Of a DNA stretch of 40,171 nucleotides, positions 7,330-14,877 are shown in pieces. Made by a program: the position numbers and the translations under genes. The stretch spans positions 1 to 40,171 of the forward strand of contig NZ_CADIKK010000049.1 of NCBI RefSeq assembly GCF_902859915.1, in the 5' to 3' direction. A model generated the notes under the pieces. The model had not been told where the DNA came from, ran no database searches, and saw nothing but the letters and a program-made list of their open reading frames with translations. The stretch's first letter is position 1; each line of letters begins with the position of its first letter. This DNA comes from Paraburkholderia ultramafica. Its GTDB lineage: Bacteria > Pseudomonadota > Gammaproteobacteria > Burkholderiales > Burkholderiaceae.

Positions 7330-8892
7330 TCAGTGTGCCGCGGCAGCCGCCGCACCCGCGTCGCCACCGGCGCGTTCCGGTCGCGTGATCCAGATCAGCG
7401 CGATCAGCGCCACAAAAATGCCGGCGGAAACGAAGAACAGATCGTTCACGCCCAACTGCGCAGCCTGCTGCGTGGCCATCGAGTTGAACAGACCATACGC
7501 CTGCGGCTGACTGAAGCCCGCCGCGCCCATCTGCCGGATCGACTGATCGAACACCGGGTTGTACGCGTTAGCCTGCTCGGCCAGTTGCGCGTGATGCATG
7601 ATCGTGCGGTGATCCCACGCGGTCTGGAAAATCGAGGTGCCGATACCGCCGCACATGATCCGCACGAAATTCGACAAACCCGACGCCGCCGGAATCCGGT
7701 TGCCCGGCAAGCCCGACAGCGTGATCGACACGAGCGGGATGAAGAACCCGGCCATGCCGATTCCCTGAATCAACGTGGGCAGCAGCAGCGAATAAGTATC
7801 GACGCCGGTCGTATAGCGCGAGCGCATCCAGAAACACAGCGCGAACACGAGGAACGACAGCGTCGCGATATAGCGCGGATCGGTGCGCGGCAAGATCTTG
7901 CCCGTGATCGGCGACAGCAGCACGGCGAACAGGCCCACCGGCGCCATCACCAGCCCGGCTTCGGTCGCGGTGTAGCCGATATCGGTTTGCAGCCACAACG
8001 GCAGCAACACGAGATTGCCGAAGTAGAGCCCGTAGCCGATCGACAGCGCGATCGTGCCGCCCGTGAAATTGCGCCGGCTGAACAGCGATAGATCCACTAC
8101 CGGATGCTCGGCCGTCAATTCCCACACGATGAAGAACGCGAGCGCGATCACCGCGACCAGCGCCAGCACGACGACGGTCGTCGACGAGAACCAGTCGAGA
8201 TCCTTGCCCTTGTCGAGCATGACCTGCAGCGAGCCGACCCAGACGATCAGCAGGCCGAGGCCGACGCCGTCGATCGGCGCTTTCCTGACCACCGAATCGC
8301 GGTTGCGGAAGATCATCCACGTCGCCACAGCGGCGATCACGCCGACCGGAATGTTGACGTAGAAAATCCACGGCCACGAGATGTTGTCCGAAATCCAGCC
8401 GCCGAGAATCGGACCGGCCACCGGTGCAATCAGCGTGGTCATCGCCCACATCGATAACGCCATCGGTGCTTTCGCGCGTGGATAGCTGGCGAGCAGCAGT
8501 GTTTGCGACAGCGGGATCATCGGGCCGGCCACCGCGCCTTGCAGCACGCGCGAAGCCAGCAGAAACGGCAGGGTGGGCGCGAGACCGCACAGCCATGACG
8601 AGATCACGAACAGCACGATCGACGCCATGAACAGGCGCACCTGGCCGATGCGGTCAGTGAGCCAGCCGGTCAGCGGCACGGAGATCGCGTTGGCGACCGC
8701 GAACGAGGTGATCACCCACGTGCCCTGGTCGGCCGACACGCCGAGGTCGCCTGAAATCGACGGGATCGACACGTTTGCGATCGACGTGTCGAGCACGTTC
8801 ATGAACACGGCGAGCGACACCGCGATGGTGCCGATCACCAGTTGCGCGCCCTCGAGCGGCGGATGAGGGGCTTGCGCCTGAGCCTGAGCCAT
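7330..8892 (-). CDS. EmrB-type multidrug efflux MFS transporter (DHA2, 14 TM)
   Basis: A 520-aa inner-membrane proton-drug antiporter of the DHA2/EmrB family; the length fits the 14-helix class. The first helix carries the DHA2 mark NVLDTSIANVSIPS (about 32-45). Motif A is seen in GWLTDRIGQVRLF (about 75-87), and an MFS motif C-like region in APVAGPILGGWI (about 156-167). It is the last gene of a minus-strand operon in the order marR-like, nodT-like, emrA-like, emrB-like, so pump, adaptor and outer-membrane channel are encoded together. Substrates cannot be read from sequence; hydrophobic drugs, solvents or phenolics are usual for the family. The protein ends in an Ala-rich tail. Confidence 0.93.
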   Translation of the reverse strand: MAQAQAQAPHPPLEGAQLVIGTIAVSLAVFMNVLDTSIANVSIPSISGDLGVSADQGTWVITSFAVANAISVPLTGWLTDRIGQVRLFMASIVLFVISSWLCGLAPTLPFLLASRVLQGAVAGPMIPLSQTLLLASYPRAKAPMALSMWAMTTLIAPVAGPILGGWISDNISWPWIFYVNIPVGVIAAVATWMIFRNRDSVVRKAPIDGVGLGLLIVWVGSLQVMLDKGKDLDWFSSTTVVVLALVAVIALAFFIVWELTAEHPVVDLSLFSRRNFTGGTIALSIGYGLYFGNLVLLPLWLQTDIGYTATEAGLVMAPVGLFAVLLSPITGKILPRTDPRYIATLSFLVFALCFWMRSRYTTGVDTYSLLLPTLIQGIGMAGFFIPLVSITLSGLPGNRIPAASGLSNFVRIMCGGIGTSIFQTAWDHRTIMHHAQLAEQANAYNPVFDQSIRQMGAAGFSQPQAYGLFNSMATQQAAQLGVNDLFFVSAGIFVALIALIWITRPERAGGDAGAAAAAAH

Positions 8893-8928
8893 TAAAGAAG
8901 CCTTGTATGAAGCGTCGCGCGCCCTGTA

Positions 8929-10152
8929 TCAGCTCTTCGCAGCGGACCTGGCCGCACCGGCCTGGGACGACTTCTGCGAGCCGCCGTTCGGGCCTGCGTT
9001 TTCCTCGATGATGCGGGCGATTTCCGCGTCGGCTTCGTCGCCGTACTTGTCGAACACATTGGTCTGGTAGACGGTGTTGGGCGCCTGGCCGAGCTGGGCG
9101 CCGTTGTCGCCCTTGATGTTCACGTCGGCCTGCATCGACAGGCCGATGCGCAGCGGGTGCTTTTCAAGTTCCTGCGGGTCGAGTTCGATCCGCACGGGCA
9201 AACGCTGCACCACCTTGATCCAGTTGCCGGTCGCGTTTTGCGCGGGCAGCAGCGAAAACGCCGAACCCGTGCCGGCCGAGAAGCCGGCCACCTTGCCGTG
9301 GTACACCACCGACGAACCGTACACGTCGGCCGTCAGTTCGACCGGCTGGCCGATACGCATGTGCTTGAGTTGCACTTCCTTGAAGTTGGCGTCGACCCAC
9401 ACGCCACCAAGCGGCACTATCGCCATCAGCGGGGTGCCCGGCGAGACGCGCTGGCCGACCTGCACCGAGCGCTTCGCGACGTAGCCGGTGACCGGCGCCG
9501 GCAGCGTGTTGCGTGCGTTGTTCAGAAAGGCGTCGCGGACCTTGGTGGCGGCGGCCTGCACATTCGGATGGTTCGCGATCGTGGTGTTGGCGGTCAGCGC
9601 GCGGTTCGACGCCAGTTGCTGCTGGGCGGCGTCGACGGCGGCTTGCGCGCTCTTCACGGCGTCGCGGGCGTGCGAGATTTCTTCCTGCGACACCGCGCCG
9701 GTTTGCGCGACCGTCAGGCGGCGCTTCAGGTCGTCCTGAGCGCGCGACAGATCGGATTGACGCAGCGCGACTTGCGCCTGGTACTGGTTGTCGTCGGCGA
9801 ACAGGCCGCGCACCTGGCGCACCGTTTGCGCCAGATTCGCTTTGGCCTGTTCCAGCGCGACGCGTGCATCGGCCGGATCGAGCACGACGAGCGGGTCGCC
9901 GGCCTTGACGGTTTGCGTGTCGTCCGCGTTGACGGCGACCACGGTGCCGGTGACCTGCGGCGTGATCTGCACGACGTTGCCGCTCACGTACGCGTCGTCG
10001 GTGTCTTCATGGAAGCGCGCGACGAGGAAGTAGTACAGGCCGTAAGCGACCGCTGCGATCAGGATCACGATGACGAGCAGCGTCATCATGCGCTTGCGTT
10101 TGCCGTTGTTCGCCGGTTGTTGCGGGGCGGCAGGCTGTTGGGGGGTGCTCAT
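8929..10152 (-). CDS. EmrA-type membrane fusion protein (HlyD family)
   Basis: A 407-aa periplasmic adaptor anchored by one N-terminal helix (about 22-44, LLVIVILIAAVAYGLYYFLV). After it come the split biotinyl-lipoyl domain (DAYVSGNVVQITPQVTGTV, about 53-71, with VKAGDPLVVLDPADA about 82-96) and an alpha-hairpin (about 95-200). The second lipoyl half (LPAPVTGYVAKRSVQVGQRV) and the beta-barrel follow. It would connect the inner-membrane pump downstream with the outer-membrane channel upstream. The C-terminal 40 residues are polar and Ser/Gly/Ala-rich and probably disordered. The spacing to the pump gene is 36 bp, consistent with one transcript. Confidence 0.93.
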   Translation of the reverse strand: MSTPQQPAAPQQPANNGKRKRMMTLLVIVILIAAVAYGLYYFLVARFHEDTDDAYVSGNVVQITPQVTGTVVAVNADDTQTVKAGDPLVVLDPADARVALEQAKANLAQTVRQVRGLFADDNQYQAQVALRQSDLSRAQDDLKRRLTVAQTGAVSQEEISHARDAVKSAQAAVDAAQQQLASNRALTANTTIANHPNVQAAATKVRDAFLNNARNTLPAPVTGYVAKRSVQVGQRVSPGTPLMAIVPLGGVWVDANFKEVQLKHMRIGQPVELTADVYGSSVVYHGKVAGFSAGTGSAFSLLPAQNATGNWIKVVQRLPVRIELDPQELEKHPLRIGLSMQADVNIKGDNGAQLGQAPNTVYQTNVFDKYGDEADAEIARIIEENAGPNGGSQKSSQAGAARSAAKS

Positions 10153-10250
10153 TGATGTGCTCCGGGTTCTCTTGAACGTCGTCGTTTATTCGGGTGTTCG
10201 TGCGTTTGCGTGGGTCTTCGCGCTGGCAGCGTCGCGTGCGCCCGGCGCGC

Positions 10251-11759
10251 TCAGTTCGCAGCGGCAGTCGCGGCGGTGGCCGATGCCGGGGCATCGGTCG
10301 GCACCACGAGGCCGGTCTGGGTTGCGTCGAAACCGCCGCCAAGCGCCTTGATGAGGCCGATCTGCAGATTGCGGCGGCGCATCTTCAGGCTCGTCACCGT
10401 CTGTTCGGCGGCGAGGCGGTTATCGTCGGCGGTCAGCACCTGCAACTGCGGCGACAGGCCGGCCTTGTAGCGGATCACCGCCAGCTGATACGCCTTGCTC
10501 GACGCGTCGAGCGCGCGTTGTGCGTCGCCCTCTTGCCGGTCGATCGAACGGATCGACGCCACTTGCGTCGAGACGTCCTGGAGCGCGTTGATCAGCGTCT
10601 GGTTGTAGGTCGCTACGTCCAGCTCGAAGTCGGCATAGCGGCCCTTCAATTGCGAGCGCAGCGCGCCGGCGTCGAAGATCGGCAGGTGGATCGCCGGGCC
10701 GAACTGGATCTGACGGCTTGACGCGGTGAGGAAGCGGCCCCAGCCGAACGCGTCGAAACCGAAGCTGGCCGCGAGGTTGACGTCCGGGAAGAACTCGGCC
10801 TTCGCTTCCTTCACGTCGTGCATCGCGGCTTCGACCTGCCAGCGCGCGGCAACGATATCCGCGCGCCGCGCGACGAGATCGGCCGGGATATTGTTCGGCA
10901 GCGCCACCGTGTCGCCGCCGCTCAGCGTCGGCTTGGCGATTTGCAGGCCACGATCCGGACCCTTGCCGAGCAGCGCGCCCAACTGGTAGCGCACGACGGT
11001 GATCTGGCCGTCGAGGTCGGTCAGGTTCGCCTGGCTGGTTGCGATGTTGCCCGCCGCGGTTTGCCGCTCGACGTTGGTGTCGAGGCCGGCCGTCACGCGG
11101 CCGTCGGTGATGCGGCCGACGTCCTGGCGGTTGGCGATTTCGTGCTCGGCGATTGCACGGAACGCGTACAGCTGCGCGAGCTGGTTGTAGGTGCTCGCCA
11201 CGGACGCGGCGAGCGTCACGCGGGCCTGCTGCATGTCGGCCTGAGCGGCCTTTTCCTGCGACACGGCCTGGCCGAGGCGCTGACGGTTCTTGCCCCACAG
11301 GTCGAGATCCCACGACGCACTGGCGAGCACGTTGTTCTCGCTATACCAGGTGCCGCCAAACGGAGGCGGGAAGAGCGCATTCTCGGAGTACAGTTCGCGA
11401 GTCCATGAATAGCTGGCGTCGACCGTGGGAAACAACGCCGCGCGCGAAGTCTCGATATACGAGGACGCCTTCGCCAGACGCGCTTGCGCCTGCGCGATCG
11501 ACGGGCTGCCTTCGAGCGCTTCCGCGATCAGCCTGGGCAGTTGCGGGTCGCCGAACTGATTGGCCCAGTCGAGCGACGGCCATTGGCCTCCTTCGCCGGG
11601 CAGACTCTGCGCGGACTCGTACTGCGTCGGCGCCGAGATCTGCTTGTCGCTCTTCACACCGAAGTAGTTCGCGCACCCCGTGAGGGCGAGCGCCGTTACC
11701 GCAGCGGCGACAGCGGCCCGGCTCGAAAGCGCGGGCGCGGACAGGGAAAGGGATTTCAT
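10251..11759 (-). CDS. NodT-family outer-membrane efflux lipoprotein (RND/EmrAB-type OMF)
   Basis: A 502-aa TolC/OprM-like trimeric channel subunit. The N terminus is a lipoprotein signal with lipobox LTGC and Cys29 as the lipidation site, if translation starts at 11759. An upstream in-frame start (11843) would run into the marR-like gene and bury the signal, so 11759 is preferred. Two outer-membrane-efflux repeats follow: the first around SLDWANQFGDPQLPRLIAEA to the YNQLAQLYAF helix, the second around LVARRADIVAARWQVEAA to about residue 480. The family motif of a bulky first domain followed by RPDI-like RRADI is seen. Located between the regulator and the adaptor genes. Confidence 0.92.
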   Translation of the reverse strand: MKSLSLSAPALSSRAAVAAAVTALALTGCANYFGVKSDKQISAPTQYESAQSLPGEGGQWPSLDWANQFGDPQLPRLIAEALEGSPSIAQAQARLAKASSYIETSRAALFPTVDASYSWTRELYSENALFPPPFGGTWYSENNVLASASWDLDLWGKNRQRLGQAVSQEKAAQADMQQARVTLAASVASTYNQLAQLYAFRAIAEHEIANRQDVGRITDGRVTAGLDTNVERQTAAGNIATSQANLTDLDGQITVVRYQLGALLGKGPDRGLQIAKPTLSGGDTVALPNNIPADLVARRADIVAARWQVEAAMHDVKEAKAEFFPDVNLAASFGFDAFGWGRFLTASSRQIQFGPAIHLPIFDAGALRSQLKGRYADFELDVATYNQTLINALQDVSTQVASIRSIDRQEGDAQRALDASSKAYQLAVIRYKAGLSPQLQVLTADDNRLAAEQTVTSLKMRRRNLQIGLIKALGGGFDATQTGLVVPTDAPASATAATAAAN

Positions 11760-11808
11760 CGCTCGACTCTTTGAGTGGAATGTAATGATGGACCCAGCAA
11801 GCAATTTC

Positions 11809-12324
11809 TTACGATTTGCTATCAAAATTGCTTGCTGCATCACGGGTTAGTCCCGTATGTTCGCCGGAATTGATAAGCACGCGGCGTAGCATGCTCTTTA
11901 GAAAGCCCACTTCTTCGGCGGTGAAACCGCCCAGCAGACTGTCCAGCACGCCTTTGAAAATCGCCGGCATTCTGGCTGCGGTCGCGTGGCCTTCGGGTGT
12001 CAGCGCGAGGCGCACGACGCGCCGGTCTTCGTTGCTGCGCACCCGGGTCAGCAGGCCGCGCTTTTCCAGCCGGTCGACCAGCCGCGTGACGGCGCTTGCG
12101 TCGATACCGTATTCACGGGCCAGTTCGGCGGCCAGCAGACATTTGCCGCTTGCCACCATGAACAGAATGCTGCCCTGCTGGCTGGTGATGCCCAACTCGG
12201 CCATGCTTCGCTGCGTGATCAGGTTCGACATCGTCGATTTCACCCGCGAGAGGAGATAGCCGACGCTTTCGCCTAGCTGATACTCGCTGAGGTCCGGCGT
12301 GGGGGTGGGGGACGGCTCCGTCAT
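11809..12324 (-). CDS. MarR-family transcriptional regulator of the efflux operon
   Basis: A 171-aa winged-helix regulator, first gene of the marR-nodT-emrA-emrB operon and so probably its autorepressor, as EmrR/MprA is in E. coli (family knowledge). The winged-helix core is visible: a helix-turn-helix AELAREYGIDASAVTRLVDR (about 67-86), then a wing LEKRGLLTRVRSNEDRRVVR (about 87-106) with the typical D-R-R. The dimerisation helices flank it. The first 20 residues are Pro/Thr-rich and likely flexible. It starts 28-36 bp downstream of a good sigma70 promoter and an 8-bp direct repeat that may be its operator. The 49-bp gap to the next gene fits co-transcription. The inducer is not predictable. 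Confidence 0.93.
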   Translation of the reverse strand: MTEPSPTPTPDLSEYQLGESVGYLLSRVKSTMSNLITQRSMAELGITSQQGSILFMVASGKCLLAAELAREYGIDASAVTRLVDRLEKRGLLTRVRSNEDRRVVRLALTPEGHATAARMPAIFKGVLDSLLGGFTAEEVGFLKSMLRRVLINSGEHTGLTRDAASNFDSKS

Positions 12325-12343
12325 GATTCTCGTGCGAATGCAA

Positions 12344-12382
12344 TGGTTGACTATGCAGGATTATAGGGTGCGGTTGGTTGAC
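12344..12382. repeat. 8-bp direct repeat TGGTTGAC flanking the marR promoter -10
   Basis: Identical TGGTTGAC octamers at 12344-12351 and 12375-12382 are offset by 31 bp, close to three helical turns. One lies near the start point of the marR transcript, the other in the spacer beside the -35. Position makes this a candidate regulator site, although MarR proteins usually bind inverted repeats. Confidence 0.4.
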
Positions 12383-12389
12383 GCGGCAA
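12360..12389 (-). promoter_or_regulatory. Sigma70 promoter of the marR-efflux operon
   Basis: On the minus strand TTGCCG (12389-12384) is followed by 18 bp and a perfect TATAAT (12365-12360). The start point would be near 12353, leaving a leader of about 28 nt before the ATG at 12324. Confidence 0.7.
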
Positions 12390-12666
12390 GCGTTATTGCA
12401 GCTTAGGCAAGGATCTTCCCGCCCTCAAGACGGAATCGGACACACTTTCGCGCAGGGTGCGCCGACACGATCGGCGCCGCCGTCCTACGCTCCGCTGCAT
12501 GGATGGTGACCGCTCTATCAGGGAATACCAGAAAGCTTCATCGTGGCGTGCTAGAATATTGGGTTCCCAAAAGTGCGCTTTGGGCTTGTCGTGGTTGGTA
12601 TCAGTAACGTAACCGGCATAAGCAAGCGGTAAGCAAGCGGCGCACTCAACTGTCTCCAGGTTTCCT

Positions 12667-14493
12667 ATGACCCGCGCCCTACGCAACATCGCCATCATTG
12701 CCCACGTCGACCACGGCAAGACTACGCTCGTCGACCAGCTCCTCCGCCAGACCGCCACGTTCCGTGACAACCAGCAGGTCGCCGAGCGCGTGATGGACTC
12801 GAACGACATCGAAAAGGAACGTGGCATCACGATTCTTTCGAAGAATTGCGCGGTCGAGTACGAAGGCACCCACATCAACATCGTCGATACCCCGGGCCAC
12901 GCCGACTTCGGCGGTGAAGTGGAGCGCGTGCTGTCGATGGTCGACTCGGTGCTGCTGCTGGTCGACGCCGTCGAAGGCCCGATGCCGCAAACGCGCTTCG
13001 TGACCAAGAAGGCGCTGGCGCTCGGCCTGAAGCCGATCGTCGTGATCAACAAGGTGGATCGTCCGGGCGCGCGCATCGACTGGGTGATCAACCAGACGTT
13101 CGACCTGTTCGACAAGCTGGGCGCAACCGACGAGCAGCTGGACTTCCCGATCGTCTACGCATCGGGCCTGAACGGCTACGCTGGCCTGACCCCGGACGTG
13201 CGCGAAGGCGATATGCGTCCGCTGTTCGAAGCCGTGCTGGAGCACGTTCCGGTTCGCCCGGCCGATCCGGATGCGCCGCTGCAACTGCAGATCACGTCGC
13301 TGGATTACTCGTCGTACGTAGGCCGTATCGGCGTGGGCCGCATCACGCGCGGCACGATCAAGCCGGGTATGGCCGTCGCCGTGCGTTCGGGTCCCGACGG
13401 CGCGATCCTGAACCGCAAGATCAACCAGGTGCTGTCGTTCAAGGGGCTGGAGCGCGTGCAGGTCGACTCGGCTGAAGCTGGCGACATCGTGCTGATCAAC
13501 GGTATCGAAGAAATCGGCATCGGCGTGACCATCTGCGCACCGGAACAGCCGGAAGCACTGCCGATGATCACCGTCGACGAACCCACGCTGACGATGAACT
13601 TCCTCGTCAATTCGTCGCCGCTGGCCGGCCGCGAGGGCAAGTTCGTCACGAGCCGTCAGATTCGCGACCGCCTGATGAAGGAACTGAACCACAACGTCGC
13701 GCTGCGCGTGAAGGAAACCGGCGACGAAACCACGTTTGAAGTGGCGGGCCGCGGTGAGCTGCACCTGACCATTCTGGTGGAAAACATGCGCCGCGAAGGC
13801 TACGAGCTGGCCGTGTCGCGTCCGCGCGTGGTGATGACGGAAGTCGACGGCGTGAAGCACGAACCGTACGAAAACCTGACCGTCGACATGGAAGACGGCC
13901 ACCAGGGCGGCGTGATGGAAGAGCTGGGCCGCCGCAAGGGCGAGATGCTCGACATGGCGTCGGACGGGCGAGGCCGTACGCGTCTCGAGTACCGCATTTC
14001 GGCGCGTGGCCTGATCGGCTTCCAGTCGGAATTCCTCACGCTCACGCGCGGCACGGGCCTGATGAGCCACACGTTCGACTCGTACCAGCCGGTCAAGGAA
14101 GGCGCGGTCGGCGAGCGTCGCAACGGCGTGCTGATTTCGCAGGACGACGGGGCGGCAGTCGCGTACGCACTGTGGAAGCTGCAGGATCGCGGCCGCATGT
14201 TCGTGTCGCCCGGTGAGCCGCTGTACGAAGGCATGATCATCGGCATCCACAGTCGCGACAACGACCTGGTCGTGAACCCGATCAAGGGCAAGCAGCTGAC
14301 CAACGTGCGTTCGTCGGGTACCGACGAAGCGGTGCGCCTCGTGCCGCCGATCCAGATGTCGCTGGAATACGCGGTCGAATTCATCGACGACGACGAGCTG
14401 GTCGAAGTCACGCCGCAATCGATCCGTCTGCGCAAGCGTTACCTGAAGGAACACGAGCGCCGTAGCGCGAGCCGCAAGGGTGCTGTGGACTAG
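12667..14493 (+). CDS. typA: Ribosome-associated GTPase TypA/BipA
   Basis: TypA/BipA (608 aa, family about 605-610) is a translational GTPase of the EF-G/LepA group. It acts on the ribosome in 50S assembly and in stress and virulence adaptation. G1 AHVDHGKTT is at about 11-19. Switch I carries the family mark NDIEKERGITILSKN (about 43-57), G3 DTPGHADFGGEVERV is at about 75-89, and G4 NKVD at about 129-132. EF-G-like domains II, III and V follow, then the BipA-specific C-terminal domain with GTDEAVRL near 552. Monocistronic by context: a divergent regulator upstream and a terminator 50 bp downstream. Confidence 0.97.
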   Translation: MTRALRNIAIIAHVDHGKTTLVDQLLRQTATFRDNQQVAERVMDSNDIEKERGITILSKNCAVEYEGTHINIVDTPGHADFGGEVERVLSMVDSVLLLVDAVEGPMPQTRFVTKKALALGLKPIVVINKVDRPGARIDWVINQTFDLFDKLGATDEQLDFPIVYASGLNGYAGLTPDVREGDMRPLFEAVLEHVPVRPADPDAPLQLQITSLDYSSYVGRIGVGRITRGTIKPGMAVAVRSGPDGAILNRKINQVLSFKGLERVQVDSAEAGDIVLINGIEEIGIGVTICAPEQPEALPMITVDEPTLTMNFLVNSSPLAGREGKFVTSRQIRDRLMKELNHNVALRVKETGDETTFEVAGRGELHLTILVENMRREGYELAVSRPRVVMTEVDGVKHEPYENLTVDMEDGHQGGVMEELGRRKGEMLDMASDGRGRTRLEYRISARGLIGFQSEFLTLTRGTGLMSHTFDSYQPVKEGAVGERRNGVLISQDDGAAVAYALWKLQDRGRMFVSPGEPLYEGMIIGIHSRDNDLVVNPIKGKQLTNVRSSGTDEAVRLVPPIQMSLEYAVEFIDDDELVEVTPQSIRLRKRYLKEHERRSASRKGAVD

Positions 14494-14540
14494 GCAAGGC
14501 CTTGGCCTGAACGGGTCGGTAGCGGTACGTCGTAGACAGA

Positions 14541-14561
14541 AGCCACCTTCGGGTGGCTTTT
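14541..14561 (+). terminator. Intrinsic terminator after typA
   Basis: AGCCACC (14541-14547) and GGTGGCT (14552-14558) form a 7-bp stem closed by a stable TTCG tetraloop. A short T-tract of four follows, starting with the last stem base. It lies 48 bp after the typA stop. Confidence 0.82.
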
Positions 14562-14754
14562 GCCGTTTCTGAGCTTGGGAAATGTTGCGGGCCTTGGCTC
14601 GCGGTTCGTCGTCTGTTCGTCCCCGTTTTTCACAGGACACTGTTGCGAACCATGAAAAGAGCTTCGAAAGAGCCGTGAAAGCCCGTCGCGACAGGCCCGG
14701 GCGGCAATCGGTCTGCTATCTGCCCTATCCGTTCTGTGATATGCTCCCCGGGTG

Positions 14755-14877
14755 CAAAGTTTTAGGTCCTTCCAAGCAAGACTTGATTCGCGCAATCCGC
14801 TAAACGGTCAGGCCGTGTCGCGGAAGGTTCTGTAACCCGCTATTTCTCGAGAAACTCGAAGAAAGGTGAGCGTAAAA
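14755..14877 (+). ncRNA. Probable sucA RNA motif (cis-regulatory leader of the 2-oxoglutarate dehydrogenase operon)
   Basis: Burkholderiales carry a conserved structured RNA, the sucA RNA motif, in the 5' UTR of sucA, with part of the structure overlapping the Shine-Dalgarno (recalled knowledge). Here the leader has CCTTCC (14768-14773) able to pair with GGAAGG (14822-14827). Inside lies a small hairpin ACGG/CCGT (14804-14807 with 14813-14816). Just before the ribosome site is a TCGAG-AAA-CTCGA hairpin (14847-14859). CCTTCC could alternatively pair with the GAAAGG of the ribosome site (14861-14866), a plausible switch. A covariance-model hit was not run; the assignment rests on gene, taxon and these pairings. 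Confidence 0.55.

Larger units (their letters stand above)
12325..12666. other. Divergent intergenic region between the marR-like gene and typA
   Basis: 342 bp without a gene. It holds the marR-side promoter and direct repeats near 12344-12389. On the typA side a TAGAAT (12552-12557) could serve as a -10, but it has no convincing -35. Just after it, CCCAAA (12566-12571) can pair with TTTGGG (12579-12584) in the presumed typA leader. No Shine-Dalgarno of note precedes the typA ATG beyond a weak CCAGG. Confidence 0.5.

Noticed and set aside
14740..14745. TATGCT as the -10 of the sucA promoter
   Set aside because: The sequence 17 bp upstream (TATCTG) is a poor -35, and other choices are equally weak, so no promoter was called.
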